From: Vespa crabro
Taxonomy: Eukaryota > Arthropoda > Insecta > Hymenoptera > Vespidae
Reading direction: 5' to 3'
NCBI RefSeq assembly: GCF_910589235.1
Contig: NC_060964.1
Coordinates: forward strand, 4,586,992-4,650,991
Length of the DNA stretch: 64,000 bases
Both the position numbers and the translations under genes were made by a program. Shown here piece by piece: positions 24,866 through 39,160 of this stretch; position 1 is the first letter of the stretch; each line of letters begins with the position of its first letter. Under the pieces are notes generated by a model that was not told the origin of the DNA, ran no database searches, and worked only from the letters and a program-made list of their open reading frames with translations.

Positions 24866-27800
24866 TACACATTATAAATTATTTATAATGATCTACACAT
24901 TCACATTCCTACGTATTTATATTTCTGCGAAGCGTCGCACAATAATTAATCATATTTGTTCTAGAAGTTCAAACTTTTGAATTTCGATCTCGTTGATAAA
25001 AAACAAGCGAAGAAGAAAACCTATGTTTTTTCTTTTTCATAATAATATTCTTTCATTATCTTTCCGTCTGGAATTTATGCTTTTTAAAACCTTGTACGCC
25101 GTCTATTCTCACGTAAATTTCAGTTCTGACCTTTGCCATATTATTGCATTCATTTTAAACGCTTATAAAACATAAGTTATGATATGAAACCAAAACGATA
25201 ATTAGTGGACACAGGAGAGAATGTTATACAGTTTAAACAGTATAAATAGTATATACATTATATACAATATATACAGGAGATGTTATATGTATATAAAATA
25301 ACATTATAAACTGTTGCCGTAAAACAATAAGAAAAAAGTTAACTTTTTGTTAATATAACGACTATAATCGCTCATTACGAAAAGATGTTTCAATACTATG
25401 AACGATTAAAGTCGCTCGATATGTAATACTTACTGAAACAATAATATGCACTTGTTCATTTATTAATATTTTATCTATAATAAAATATTCATTGTCTTGA
25501 TCTTCCCTTAACCTTTTATTACTAAAGATTTTTATTTTTATTATCAAAGAATGATTAATAAATAATTCTCCAGTTTCTTCTTAATAGGCAAAATACTGAA
25601 ACAATATCTGATTTCGTAATCGTTTGAATAATTAAATATCTTTTGACATGAACCGTACTCTTAGAAATAAACGAAATATACGTCTCATATAAATGGAAAT
25701 TTTAATAATTTCACCCAACGACAATGTCATACGACTCAACTGCTGTATAATATTCGACATTCCTTTATAAAACACGAAATTAATTAGGTAATAGAATATA
25801 TCACAAAAAGCAAAATTTATACACTATTCCTTCTGTTGAATTTTCGCGTTTATACATTAGAATCGAATGTAGCTAGCTAAGCTGAAAATGCGAGTATGTG
25901 AAGAATTTGTAGTATTTGGACACATTGTTGCAATAGCATGTAAATATTATTTGTTCTAACGATCCTATTGACGATAATTGCGAATACTCTTCCCTCTCTC
26001 TTGCCAAGCATTTCGATTAAACCCAAAGATTCAGGTCATTTGGGAATCATCATGCGAAGTCTTAAAAACGTTAAAGTATAAATCTAGTTTAATTTTAATT
26101 TTAATTTTCTTTTTTTTTTCTTATATATTTCGAGATATTGAATTAAAAAAGGATTACGACCTTGTTTTAAAGGTCTGAAAAGAAAGAAAATTATCTAAAA
26201 AAAATTCAGAAGTGAAAATTTATCTAGACGAAAGAAAAAGAAAAAGACAATGAATTCGTTTACTCTTGGAATGAGAGTATCTAGAAAAAATATGGCTTGT
26301 AGAATCCGCAGCTTCTGCGCCAATAAAAGTGTTTTTTCCTCCTCCTCTCATCGTAAATATTGTCCTTTGACATATCTCTGCTTTATTGGTCGATTCGTCA
26401 GTATTTTACTGACAACAACCACGCTAGAGATACCTACGCCATCGACGACGCACATTTATTAGAAAATAAACCCCTCCTGTTGGTCGATGCGTTTTAAGGG
26501 CGATACAAATTCGAGCTCTTCTCGGTACAATTTTTTGTCTCTCTCATAAAACCTATTTGTAAAGGTCAAAAACGTATTTTTTGACTGATATATAAATGTA
26601 TATATATATATATTAAAAAAAAATTATGATCTCAATAAATATAAGATTCTTGCACATTATAAGAAATATAGATGATATTCTATTATAGTAAATACAAATG
26701 ATAATTTGTATCGTAATTAGATAAATCACCCATTTCTATTAATGAAATGATTCTGATAAACTTCGCCATCTCTTCGAATCTTTTAAGATATGATACTTCG
26801 TATTATGTATAGAACGTTTCGATACATAGAACTACGTATAGCTCTAATTCCTTTTTTAACAAAGCATACTTAATTGATCTTTTTTTCAGCCTTAACTGAG
26901 AACATTTTTAAATGATTTTAATATTCATTTTTCATTTCCATATATTATTTATGTTATATCTTTTTTCTTCCAACACTATTGTAATATAAATTAATGTTTA
27001 TATTTTATATTGTATAATGGTTAAGTTCCCGTGAATCAATGAATAGTTACATAAAATAGATTTCATACATTTTCATTTCATACTATATTATTATTTATTC
27101 TAGTATACATTTATATTACAATAAGAGAATATTAACATAATAATATTTGTTATATCAAACAAATTTGAGAATAGAAATGTGAAATAATTCCGATAGAAGA
27201 TCGCACGTGCTCCTCGTCCCTTTCGATAGATATTCTGCTTTAATTCACGATACAATAGCAACTGGCATATTTATTCCAATGTAGGTATGTTGATCGATTT
27301 GATACTACGTTCCTCTAACTCCGCTATCCAGGACTTATCGTATATATGATTTCAAAGAAAAGAATTGCGAATGGTGGAGGTTATAAATTATTATAGACGC
27401 GTCAGTAAAAAACTTTGTTTAAAATCGTTTTTATTACATTTATGTGAAATAATTGTAATGCACTTATTTCAAATTTTATGTAAATAATCTATGTAATTCT
27501 TCGTAAATTATGAAAATATCTGTTTGGCTATATATAGATACCTATATTGTGATAATAAAAACGCATAAATACGTATAAATGACGTTTACATACATATAAC
27601 TAATTGCATTAATAATAATTGCAAAATATATATACTCTTTTTTATAAAGCTTCTGATTCTTCATTTTTTGTCATACCTCTGTTTCTATTCCCTAAATGAA
27701 AATGTCCTTCTATACGCTCGATATTCACGCATGAATGGAGAATATTCTAAGTTATAAACAACTTTGATAAATATAGACGGTGAACATGATAAATGTTATA

Positions 27801-28052
27801 AATATAGCAATTGTTTGTTGCTTACTTATCACAATGGATCGTCAAGAAACATTCATTAATATCATGTTTATTGGAATTACCAATTACTTGCAACCTATAA
27901 GGACTTGAATAGTGCATGTACACGATGATATTTCAAAACTTTATAAGATAGAAATGGAGAGATAAAAGAAAACATGAAAGGAGAAACTTAGCAAAATAAA
28001 AAGATGGTACACTCACCAGCTGCTATTAATATATATGATTTGTGTATAATTT

Positions 28053-28054
<2 letters not shown>

Positions 28055-28091
<37 letters not shown>
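28055..28091. repeat. (TA)n microsatellite
   Basis: Alternating TA, followed by GTATACATAAGTACACACACA. Confidence 0.93.
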
Positions 28092-28094
<3 letters not shown>

Positions 28095-28180
28095 ACATAA
28101 GTACACACACATAGATAATAGATATGAAACCCTAGTGGATGCAATTCTAGCAATACGAGCATAAACTAGGAGAACGTTCG

Positions 28181-28420
28181 TACATTTCTGTGTACATTAT
28201 TCCCGAGGGCTACCCTATTATACAGCCTCTAAGTTAATAGACTTGGATCGGAGAAGGCAGCACTTTGTTCCATAGCATCCAACCTATTTTGTGCATCCCG
28301 TCAATGCGCTTGCGCGTACAACCGTGCGATGATTCTATGTCGTCCATCCTTCTCCGTTACCTTCCATTTATTGTCCTTTCTCGTTTGAATTCGTAACGAC
28401 GCGATGAACTCGATAAATGT
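28181..28420. promoter_or_regulatory. G+C-richer patch
   Basis: A block around 28200-28410 (CCCGAGGGCTACCC, AATGCGCTTGCGCGTACAA) stands out against the flanks. No frame or splice pattern is convincing, so it is listed as possible regulatory DNA. Confidence 0.25.
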
Positions 28421-30410
28421 CTCGAAATTAACGCGTCTCACAAGTTAATACCATCTGCGTAATATCTAAGAAAGTTGTAATTAATTGATAAATTCGAGAA
28501 TTATAGAAAAATATTGTCCTACGTACAATCTACAATTAATCTGGATTAATTCACTAAGCGCAAAAATATCGATTCGTCTAATGTCTTTCTTACTTTTCTT
28601 TGACATAACTTATTTTTTCTTGTTTAATAAAAAAAAAGAATAAATAAAAAAAAAAGAAGAAAAGAAAAAAAGACAGAAAGATAGAGTAAAGAAGACAGGA
28701 TAGAAAACTGAAATGCTAAGAAATGAGATTTGCCGGAGGAAAAAACACGGAACGTTAAATCAACGTTAAATCAAAAATCGATATATTGTTTCGTCATCAA
28801 TCTATTCGAATGGATTTCACGTGGACAATATGATCCTGAATTCCTTTTGCGATTATCTTAAGAACAAAAGACACTACCTGGTTAAGTCAAGTTGCCTAAG
28901 CCTCGTCGTGGTTATTTCCCTTATCACCTCTTTTTTTCTATCTCTCACCGGATACGCATTATCGTTTTTTTATCGAACAGACTAGAAATAGTAGCTAAAG
29001 AAAGTAGCAAGAGCAATGGCAACGTCGCTACCAGCAGCGACATTAGCAAGGACGCAACCACTGTCGCTCGGTTAATGGATGTAGAAACAAAAGAGACGAC
29101 TACGACGAAGTTGCAGGGAAATGTTCGGTGCATGGACAGGGGATACGAAAGAGAAAAGGAAGAAGTAAAATAAAGCCGTAGCAATGGATACCAAAATAGA
29201 TGAGTCGGCGGAAGCGCGGTTTCCTAACGAACCTGAAACAAAAGTAGCTGCATTACTCTGCAACCGTTATTTACATAATTGCAGCGTACAAGCGGGTATG
29301 CATACATACGTGTGCGTTTTCTTCTTCGACCTCGTACCAGTATATGTGAGTACTTACCAATGAAATCTTTCTTGTTTCCACTCTCTGCAATTTAATTTTT
29401 CTTTAACCTTAGTAAACATCTGGATACGTAGATATCTTTTTCAAAATTATTAAGAAAAATGAATCTTTTGGATTAATTTCTTTTTGATCCAGGAAAAAAA
29501 AATATTCCTAATATCGAGTATCCTCGAGTTCCAATATTCGTTATCAAATGGAGATCAATATCTACCTTCGTTAATATTTCCTCGTTGTCGTTGTACAACA
29601 CACTCAAAAGATTATGAAAATTTTATACCGAATACAATCTGACTCATCTTCTTTAATTTTCAATTAAACGAAGTCTATAATTTGGATATAGTAAAATTGA
29701 CATGAACATGGTTTTATTAATTGCTACAATTAATGTTTTACATTTTAACATATGCGTAACAAGATCGTGAAGCATTATAATAATGCTATTTACAAATAAA
29801 ATTACGTAAATAATGATGATTAGGTGTTGCTTCGATTTGTTTCTATTTTTATTTGTTATTTCGATATAATATTTCGTACGACTGTACGTGTAACTTTTGT
29901 ACCTTAATAATATGTCCTATAATAATAATAATAAAAAAGAAAAAGAAAAGAAACAGAAAGAAAGAGTAAGGAAGACAAGATGGAAAATATTGAACAAATT
30001 GTTCGGAAAATTAACAATGGTATTTGAAAAAAATATAATGTATCTATCTTTTAATTTATCTAAATTTTGGAAGCGTTGTTTGTCTAATACTGTACGATCC
30101 TTTCTTGTTTATGTCAAATAAACATCGCGTCATTAAAATTCACATCCACAACTCGAGAGGAGCTACGAAACGATAAAACAAGCATATCTTCTTTCCACGT
30201 TGAAACACAACTTGGTTTATACGTTGAAACTGCCGAAAGGTGTGAAAAAATTCAATGAAAGAGAAAATAATGTATTTCGATGCATTTTCACGTTTGGAAG
30301 CGTCTAGCGTACGGTCTCCTTGTAGACACTTGGCACGAATATCCTTCTGTGCATCGACTTTTTTGTCATCGTCTGCTCGTCACATAAGAAGACGAGAAAA
30401 CGTTTTTCCC
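28421..30410. other. non-coding segment
   Basis: A-rich purine tract at 28625-28690. Bases 28890-29240 are less A+T-rich and hold overlapping open frames on both strands without a known motif. Nothing else is supported. Confidence 0.5.
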
Positions 30411-31060
30411 TCGTACGAATCTATCCGCGAGAAAGCTTTCTTGTCACGGTTGTGTGTGTGTGTGTGTGTGTGGACGAGCGCGATATTCCATTTGAGAAAG
30501 AAACGAATGTAGCATTCGTTTCCTTAGAACGACGACCGAGCGTCCTTTTGGAAGGACAAACTGATTCCGGTAATTCACCTGTCGAAAGCACACCTAACAT
30601 TTGACAATGAGTGGACCAAGAGTGTCTGTTATTGATGGAACAAGCGCGAGAACCTTCTAGGAGTTTATACGGAAAGCACTCGCGGTATTTTTTGGAGATT
30701 TTATGATGGCATACGGTTCTCTTGTTAAGGTTACTGCGACCGCGATCGTAAAAAATCATAAAAGGGGAGAGTGAGAGAGACAGAGAGAGAGAGAGATAGA
30801 GAGAGAGAGAGGGAGAGAGTGTGTGAGGTAACGTCGCACTCTCGCGTCGATGAAATTCACGTCTAGCCGAAAAATCGAACGATTTCGTGATTTATTATAC
30901 GCGAATGGATCGTCGGGAATTTTACAGGAAAAAGAAATAAAAAATAAAACACTCGTCGAACGTACGAGCAACGACTTTCGGACGTTGCGAATCGCACTAC
31001 TGTAAAACGAAAAGTGCGAAAAATCAGTACGAACTGCACGATTCTCCGAGAAGGACAATT
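30411..31060. promoter_or_regulatory. CpG-rich patch with (GT)n and (GA)n tracts
   Basis: (GT)n at 30450-30472 and an interrupted (GA)n at 30764-30818 lie in moderately CpG-rich sequence (30420-30560, 30820-31050). No coding evidence. The arrangement resembles the other GA-flanked islands of the window. Confidence 0.3.
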
Positions 31061-34000
31061 GACAAATTACAGACTGCCTGTAGATTACAAACGGTCCAGA
31101 TGACTATGTTGTTGGTCGTCACCGAATGAATTGATCGTTATTACGAATTCTCGTAACGCATACATCGAGAGAACTATTTTGCTAAGCAAATCGCGTAACA
31201 TTTGAATTTCTCACGTAAATCGAAAAGATTCTCAAAATTTTTCTCATTTTGAAATCCTTTAAAATTCTTTTATAAAAATAACAAAGATATCTTAAAACAT
31301 CAATATATTATTTCGACATGTGAGAATCGCAGTTACAATTCCATATGTACTAATGGATCCCTTTTATTCGAAAAACGTTCAGAAATTATGGAATACGGGG
31401 CCGTGCTTAGCAAACGTTGGTATAAATATACATGTGTATGTACATAATATATATGTATGAACGATTGCATATTGCTAACAAACGTAGTTTGAATCGACGT
31501 AAGTAAACACGTACTCGAGATTTAAGACGTCCTTAATCCAGTCGTGATCAGCACCATGTGCCTTGGCTCAATGCTTTCGCGCGTTGATCCCTAGAAATTG
31601 GATCGATAAGCTGCTATTCTACCGGGTGGTAATTGCAACCCTGACATTTGTGAAATATGGAAGATACGAGAGACAAGTAATTTCTATAGACCATCAGATA
31701 TACATACCAAAATCAAGCCTATACTTCTTTATCTTCTACTATTTAATAATTCATGAACAGCTCACTGATAAACTATTAATATATCCAAATCCACAGTGCA
31801 CACTTTCACTATTCGATCGGATAGGATGTTTCATTCTCAGACGTTCTAAAACGAATGACTAACCGATCTTACCGTGTATAGAGTCTTTTGGATTGTCAAT
31901 AAGGAGTTCGTATGTATTTGTGTGTATGTGTGTATATATATGTGAAAAAAACATCAACAAGATATTTAGCGAACGCGTTAATATTGAATTTGTTACATCC
32001 CAAATATTATATATTTCTATATCCTCAATGTCAAATCGTTGAAAGGAAAAAGGACGTTCTTTATTGAATGTTTTTATTCCTGATAAAACTCTTGAAAATT
32101 TCTAAATCAATACGTTCAGAAGATAAACAGTTTGAGGTTACTCGACATAAGGGGAAGGTCATTATCGTGGAACTTAATTCCTCGACATTTCCCATAACGT
32201 ATTCTTTCTCCCTTGGTACGATGCATAGTCGTGCCATATAAATCTTTTATCTCGCACGGTTATACACTTTCACGGTTATAACCGAGACTCTGTGTGCATG
32301 GGATTTAAAGTTAAGCACGGTATAACGTTATGAGGCACTATTGCCCGCAGAGGAAATAAAAACGATTTAGCGAACTTACGTCATTGCGTTGTGCAAAGAT
32401 AGAAACGTAGCAGATGAGTCCACAAAAATTCTTAAATGATCCTTCGAATCTCTTTAATACAAAACGATCGTTAATAAATGTTTCGTGCAATTCTTACTAC
32501 AGTTATAAATCTAAACAGATCTTTATTTCAGACATTTAATAAACGCGAATCTCAACACAGTTTCGAATAAATTTTAAGGTAAAAGATCTAAACTCTGCTT
32601 CGAACGAAATATTCTAAACTCATGAGTACGCATCTACGTAAGTTCGAAGTCTTCTTATCTCATGAAAGAACGAAATAAGGAGATAACGTCGAAATAACGA
32701 TTCAATTTCTCTCCTTTGTGTCCTTCATTCGTCTCTGTAACGACGTAAATATAGCTTATCCCACTTGAGTCGACTCTTGGAAATGCGTCTACGAAAGAAG
32801 ACTTCAGTAAGAAAACTTCTTTCTAACAAATCTCATGCGCGTTCTTTTTAAAGTGTGATTTTTTCTATCGTAATAGTAATGTTTAACAAAGATTCACATG
32901 TGAAATTGGAATTTGAAAATTAAAACCAAATGTAAGTACATCAAGGAAAACATAAGTATACCAAATCTGAGTTCTGGATTCTAAGCCATTTTATAGATAT
33001 GACGTTACAAAGGTACCTTAGGTTTAATCTTAAAGACTAAGACCAATATTATTCTTATTCTCTTTCCATTTGTTTCCTAATTAATACAAAATATCTTATA
33101 AACCATTAATATATAAGAACACTTATATATACGACGTAATATCTCTAAGAATATTTTAATAAACGAAATTTGCAAAATTATCTGACATTTTCTGAAATAT
33201 CATTTTACTTGGTGGAGAAAAATTTATACTAGAAATACCATGATGCGACTATAACTAATGGAAGAAAGGTTTATAGAGCACCCGCGCTTCTTTATATCTA
33301 AATAAGGAAGAGAAGAAAGAATCTTTATCTTAGAAAACCACACAACCTTCTACGGAATATTCTATCCTTCGCGAATAAATCCAAGACAAGTTTGATAAGT
33401 TGAATTCTTAATGCAACGAAAAATAATAGATATACGTATAGAACTAGACTAGGGAATTTTCCAAGAAGGGTAAAAAGCAGGCACACAGGTATTCCCAATT
33501 TTGCACAAGGATACGTCTATTTTTCTATATAAGTGAAAATGAGAAATTGGTTTCTTCGGTACACCTAAACTGCAAAGCTATCGGTGATGGAAAAGATATG
33601 AAACTTTAATTTCCAATCCTATCAGTTTGGCCAAGTAGCTGTAATACTTTATTACGCAGTTCTCGATTACTTTCAAAACATCGTATCAACCAAATATTGA
33701 GTAAGAATACACGATCGTTTTATAATATTTACATAAAATGTGTAAGATGTAATATCGAAAATACATTAAACGTAGTTGATTGCAAAATCAATCGTATCCT
33801 AGTAGTTATAAGAATCGAACATCCATTAGTTCGTTTAATCCACTGTTTTTTTTATCACCTTCTCAAGCTTTCAATTTATCAAGTATTTATTTATCATTAT
33901 GAAAATTCTTTATTAATGAAAAAAATCGATTACAAATAGAAGATGTAAACGAGAAATTGATCAAAGTTGAATGAAATAAGCGAACTCATCTAAAAAAAAA

Positions 34001-35990
34001 AAAAAAAAAAAAGAGAAAAGAAAAAAAATATCCGTAAAAGTAAAGCTTTCGAGAAGAGAAAGGAAAGAATACGGTAAGCTCTTCAAAGTGAAAGAAAGCT
34101 TCTTACAATGAAATATCCTGTCAATTACTTTTAAGAGTAACAGAGTAGCAACAGCAGTGACATCGCTACTACAATGAACGTTGATCATTATAACATTTTA
34201 CTTATTTCTACTGTGTTTTTTAATTTACTTATCCTTTGTCGATGAACTTTCTCTTCCTTTATCTTTTTTTCCTTTTACTTCTTATTTTCTTTCTTTCTTA
34301 TTTCAATTTACATTAACGGATATTCTTACGTTCGTAAATAAACGAGTAAAACTACTGTAACGTGAATATAGATATAATCTACAAATACATTAGATAAGGA
34401 ATATTTGCATTTTTTTATATTTATATTGTCGTATAATGGAAAAAGATGTATCGTCAATCTTAATGTTTATTTAGATATTTATTAAGATCTTATTATTTGT
34501 TTAAGAAATATGGTTTCGCAAAATCTCTTTATTTAAATGTTACCGAAACACGAAATTAAGCATGATATTGACAAGGTACACTCAAAGGAAGGCAAACGGA
34601 ATTCGTAAATCAGTCAGGAATCCTTTTAGGAAATGCTACGTACGCGGTCGAAAAGTGACTATCCCTTTGTATAAAATTACAAAGGATCAGTTTTCATGTT
34701 CACGAGAATATATCCGAGAGGGAAGTTTATCTGAAATAAAAAACAACATGATACGAAGCTTTGAAACAATATTACATGTAAGAAAAAGAATCTGTAAGTA
34801 GAATCGATTTTTAAATTTTAAGTTATTCGAACGTTAATTTTGTATGTATATATAATAATTTATAATTCTGAATAATATTGGACGATATAGAAGCCGTATT
34901 ATTGTAAATAGAAAATGTGTCAAAAGATGTAATTTGTAATTGTAATATTTTGGACTTTCTTAGAAACCATTTTGAATCGTATGAATCAAACGCGAACGAG
35001 ATATCTTTCAGATGTTCAAGAGATACTGCCACTCGTTTCGTATGCGATATTAGATTTTCTCTTGGACAACGATATACGAGTATGAGCTTTTAACGATTAC
35101 GTCGGACATTCTCTGTATTCGAGGCCGAACCGAAAAATAAATCGGTTATAAGGATTCCAATGAGCGAACGAGAGTAACGCGAACAATGTGTTTCGTTCGA
35201 AAGTTAATTTATTCATAGCAGCGTTAAATTATTCATCGAGTATGAAACGAATTCAAGTTTTCCCCTAATTTATTTCCGAAGCCAAGCGACACGATGGATC
35301 GGATTATGAGAGAAAAACGTCATTCTAACGAAAATGTCAACGACGCCAGTGAAATACTCGCAAAAAAATGACTTGCTTCGAGAAAAACGTTTAACCGACT
35401 TACATTACGTGTAAAGTATCTTAATTCAAATAAAATTCATGTCCACAAATCTTTTTTCGTAAAAGTCTTTCGTAAAGCGAACAACTATGAATATTTTTTT
35501 TTTGTAAAATTCTTTCCTTTCGTTTCTCGCTCGCCATGGATCCATATTAAATCTTTGTCCATTCTCCTTGTTTGTTTAGCTCTTTCCAATGGCCTCGAAA
35601 ATGTGACATCCTTTTTTTTTCTGTTTAGCGAGGCCAATTTTATTCTCTTTTTTGGGAAATTCTAGTTGAGTATTTATTTTCCAAAGTTTATGTTTCAATC
35701 GAACGTACGTGCGTTTCAATACTTTTCTTTGATCGTACGATCAAATTGCTTGAAAAAAAAACTATATACCAAAATTCGAATTGCAACCAATTTCAATAAT
35801 CATTAGAGATAACCGTGATTCAATAACGAGATCATTGGTTGACAAGCGAACGACCGTCGAAACCAACTTGTCCCGGTCGTGTCGAATATTTTGTAAAATA
35901 ATTGCGTTTATCTCTGTTATACTTTCAGTCCGTACATGTGTGTAGGTCTATCGAACAGATTGCTTTAATGGGATAATGCAAGCGATACAT
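31061..35990. other. non-coding A+T-rich desert
   Basis: No supported gene in about 4.9 kb. A poly(A)-rich tract lies at 33992-34029. Short frames have no recognisable content. Confidence 0.55.
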
Positions 35991-36600
35991 ATAGTTCTAT
36001 ATTTTAAATGCGTCAGCTGTCGATAACGACGTGGGCGGAATCAAACAGTGGTAACCAACGTATTAGCGTTATTGTTACATATCAACATTGGCTATTTTAC
36101 ATATATAATAATAATTAGTATGCTTAAACGTTTCGAAAGATCATCGATAAGTGTAAACACATCTTTTCACTGAGAAGAGAAAGTAGAGAGAATTGATTAT
36201 ATCCTGATTGTGAATTTCTATATCAAATGATAATTTTAAAGGTCCATTTATTTATAACCGTACAGTGATCGTTCCAATGTCTCGATCGTGCAATGGATTT
36301 GAATTGTTTACTATAATTTTATACGTAACAGTTTATACATCATCAGTATTGTGTTTGTCATCGGCCGTGACCCAAACGTCCTCCGGTTACGCTTGTTAGT
36401 CACCAATATTTTCCTTGTTTCCCGATTTAGCTAGAAGGACGGACACAGCACGTACTTGTATAAATGTGTCGGAACGTGTCGGAACGTATCTTATACGTAC
36501 ATGATGCTATAACGTTTAACTGATCGACACACATCCATGGACAGTCTACGGTTGTATGTAAACACTCAGACACGGACTGGCCACGACACAATTATATATA
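35991..36600. promoter_or_regulatory. two small G+C-richer blocks
   Basis: Blocks at about 36005-36065 (GCGTCAGCTGTCGATAACGACGTGGGCGG) and 36355-36600 differ from the A+T-rich surroundings. The second includes a perfect tandem GTGTCGGAAC at 36466-36475 and 36476-36485. No exon is supported; possible regulatory sequence. Confidence 0.25.
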
Positions 36601-38040
36601 AATGGACTTTAATATCTTCAAAACACAGCGTATACAATAAGGTTATGTTTTATTGATCAAATGAAAGAAATGTATCAGTGCACGATCTCATTTTTAGTTT
36701 GCTTTAAAATAGTAACTTTTACAAGATCTATTCGAAATGTTGCTTGAGTTTAAATTTTAATAGAATCCAAAGTCAAACTTAAGAAATCTACGAACGAACT
36801 CAAACGGGTATAATATCTATTAATCATATCGCGTCGATATAAGCATTAATATTTATCATTTATTCGAGTCTACGATACTTTTTCAGAAGAAAAGTTGCCG
36901 CAGTGGTTTTTAGAAAGTAAATGTGACTAGTATCGATCAGCCAAGTTCATTACGTTTTTGAATAAATCGATTGTTCCTACAAAGAAAAATGCCGTCATAA
37001 CTTTACGTGCGGAAAACTGAATGAAAAATTATTTTCTTTGGGAACATCGTAACGTATGAAATGTAAATGTAAATTTAGTAAGTGTAAAATGTAAATGTAG
37101 TATGTGAATGTTCATGAGCAAAAATCCAAAGTAAAAACATAGCCTTTGAAATGTATAAATAAGCTTTACCTTTTACTTGAAAAAGATCTTCCTGTAATCT
37201 GAACGTCATTTTATAATAGCTGTTTTGTTTTAAAAGTTAATTAGGATTACATTGTACAAATACGAGTATCTTGCTACATAGATTATTTCTGGACTCGTTA
37301 AATGTACAAATGAGAGCACCAATAGGAATAGTAAGAATACAGTGGCTAATTAGCCTATATTTTTTGCTTGTATCAGAGAAATATCTTATGATGTAGAAAA
37401 TTTTATCCAATTGTTAATTTAAAAGTATTTTCGTAATCACATATTTTGCAGTTTGTAAATTATTTTATGCCAAGTTTTTTTCTAATCTCTTTTTGAATAT
37501 TTGAATCTATTAAGTATCGTTGTTTATATGAAAATGCATCACCTCGAATTTCAAGAATTCTAGCACTTCGAAAGTAATATGCTATTCATTCTACATTTGC
37601 ATTAAAAAAAAAAAAAAAAAAACTTCTATATTAACTGGTATAAAGTGATTTACGACTTTTAAAATATTTGACGTTTCTCACGTTTCCTACCAGTTCAATC
37701 ATATTAATGAAAACAAATTACGATCTTTTTACTAGAATGATGAGTATAAACCATTAAAAACGTGTAAGATTTTTGAAACATTTCGTTCACACTTCAATGT
37801 ACAAACGATATATTTATTCATATTATTTATTAAGCGTATGTAAGAAAAATATTTGATTTGATAACATTTAAAATAATTTATTAATAAAAATTAAAATAGA
37901 TAATTTCGAATAAATTTGTATAAACGTTGAAAGAATTCAATTTATTTCTTAATTTAATTATTTATACAATACGAAGATCTGTTCTTTGCTCTGAATCGTT
38001 AAAAAGACAATAAATACGAAATTTCTGTTTCTCGTTCGTT
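36601..38040. other. non-coding A+T-rich segment
   Basis: It contains TGTAAA-type short repeats at 37060-37120 and a 19-base A run at 37604-37622. No coding evidence. Confidence 0.55.
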
Positions 38041-38160
38041 TTACCGTATCCTGTTATGTATAAAATGCAGACTTGATACAAGGTTGGAACATCGACCGCA
38101 GATGTTGACACAATATCCGCATGGTTCTGATCCATCGTCCAGCGGTAACGACTGCTCCAT
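38041..38160 (-). CDS. candidate 39-residue cysteine-rich microprotein (unidentified)
   Basis: The ATG at 38160-38158 has A at -3 and G at +4, a near-optimal eukaryotic start context, with an in-frame stop shortly upstream. The frame reads MEQSLPLDDG, then EPCGYCVNICGRCSN, and ends in TAA at 38043-38041. The two CxxC pairs separated by three residues (C-x2-C-x3-C-x2-C) could bind a metal or form disulfides. There is no signal peptide. It sits in a G+C-richer patch inside a desert. I do not recognise it. It may be a chance frame, a uORF or part of an unseen transcript, and a strong donor-like AAG|GTAAGC on the same strand just upstream argues for caution. Confidence 0.25.
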   Translation of the reverse strand: MEQSLPLDDGSEPCGYCVNICGRCSNLVSSLHFIHNRIR

Positions 38161-38810
38161 GCTCGAGCAGGCTTACCTTCGTAAATTAATTAGTAGATGT
38201 AATTCAGGCATAGCGCAACGTAATAACGCCGCCCTTTCTCTCGCTAGTATTTCCTAGCGTTTGCCCTTCATCGACATCCGTCAGGATCTTTGCCGCTTAT
38301 TAAAGAAAAAACGATGAAGTTATATAATTACGTGACCTCGTTATCATTCTCTATCTCTAATAAATTTCTGTTTCATTCATTTCTCTTGATCGGTTCAATT
38401 TCTCGCTCCTCTTTTTTCTCCTTGTTTCCTCACGAGTAGAAACTAAGATTAATGTTCTATCGTCATTCAGCGTCCATTATTATCGTCTGCAGAAATTTAT
38501 ATGGGACGATTAATTTATGCGGTACAAATGATTAAAAAGATATAAACAAGAGTGTAAGAAAAAGAAAATAGGACGACACGAATATTTTCTTCATCATTTA
38601 AATTTAATTCATCATTTAATGGAAACATATTAGAAATGCTATATAGCAAGAGTATTAGTGTCTATATTATTCATCGTACGCATTGATATGTAAATAATCT
38701 TCTTCTTCCTCCCTTTGTTCCTCGCGAACATACATGCGTGTACACATATACAATGTGACCATGTATCTAACATAGATAGATAGTTAGATATATGTCCAAC
38801 TCGAAAAATT
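38161..38810. other. flank of the microprotein candidate
   Basis: Bases 38161-38290 remain G+C-richer (ACGCCGCCCTTTCTCTCGC) and on the - strand contain ACGAAG|GTAAGC, a good splice-donor match, so a short transcribed exon ending there is conceivable. Beyond 38300 the sequence is ordinary and A+T-rich. Confidence 0.3.
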
Positions 38811-39160
38811 CAAATCAATACTCTCCCGCTTGACGATGGAGCGCGCACCAACGATAGGTCTCTCCTATATATTTATTTTTTCGTTTTTTGTTCGCGAGAC
38901 GGTAAAGAAAAACGGCGAGAGGGGTATGGAAAAGGTAACCCAGGCGAATGCGCGCGTTCAGCACGCGTGATAAAACGACCGAGGCGGACGACCGAGTAAC
39001 GCCATTAACCCGACGCGTTGCGTGAAAATCCAATCGGCCGGATAGCGTCGTATTCGAAATTTCATGCGACACGAATCCGCCCGATAAATTTATTCGATCG
39101 TACTCGCACGAACTCACGGCTCCTCTCGCGTAAATCGACTTTATGTCGCGTCACGAACAA
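38811..39160. promoter_or_regulatory. CpG-dense island
   Basis: Among the most CpG-dense stretches of the window (GCGAATGCGCGCGTTCAG, GACCGAGGCGGACGACCG). The - strand is open for 100 codons across it, but the translation has no recognisable motif and high CpG alone removes stops. More likely a promoter or enhancer than an exon. Confidence 0.35.

Larger units (their letters stand above)
22271..28180. other. non-coding A+T-rich desert with several (TA)n arrays
   Basis: It contains (TA)n arrays at about 24263-24322, 24838-24867 and 28055-28091. The longest frame (23313-23765, +, 150 codons) has no identifiable domain and lies near the length expected by chance in such sequence. Nothing else is supported. 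Confidence 0.55.

Noticed and set aside
38815..39117. 100-codon frame on the - strand across a CpG-dense island
   Set aside because: CpG density itself removes stop codons; the translation has no recognisable motif and no splice signals frame it.
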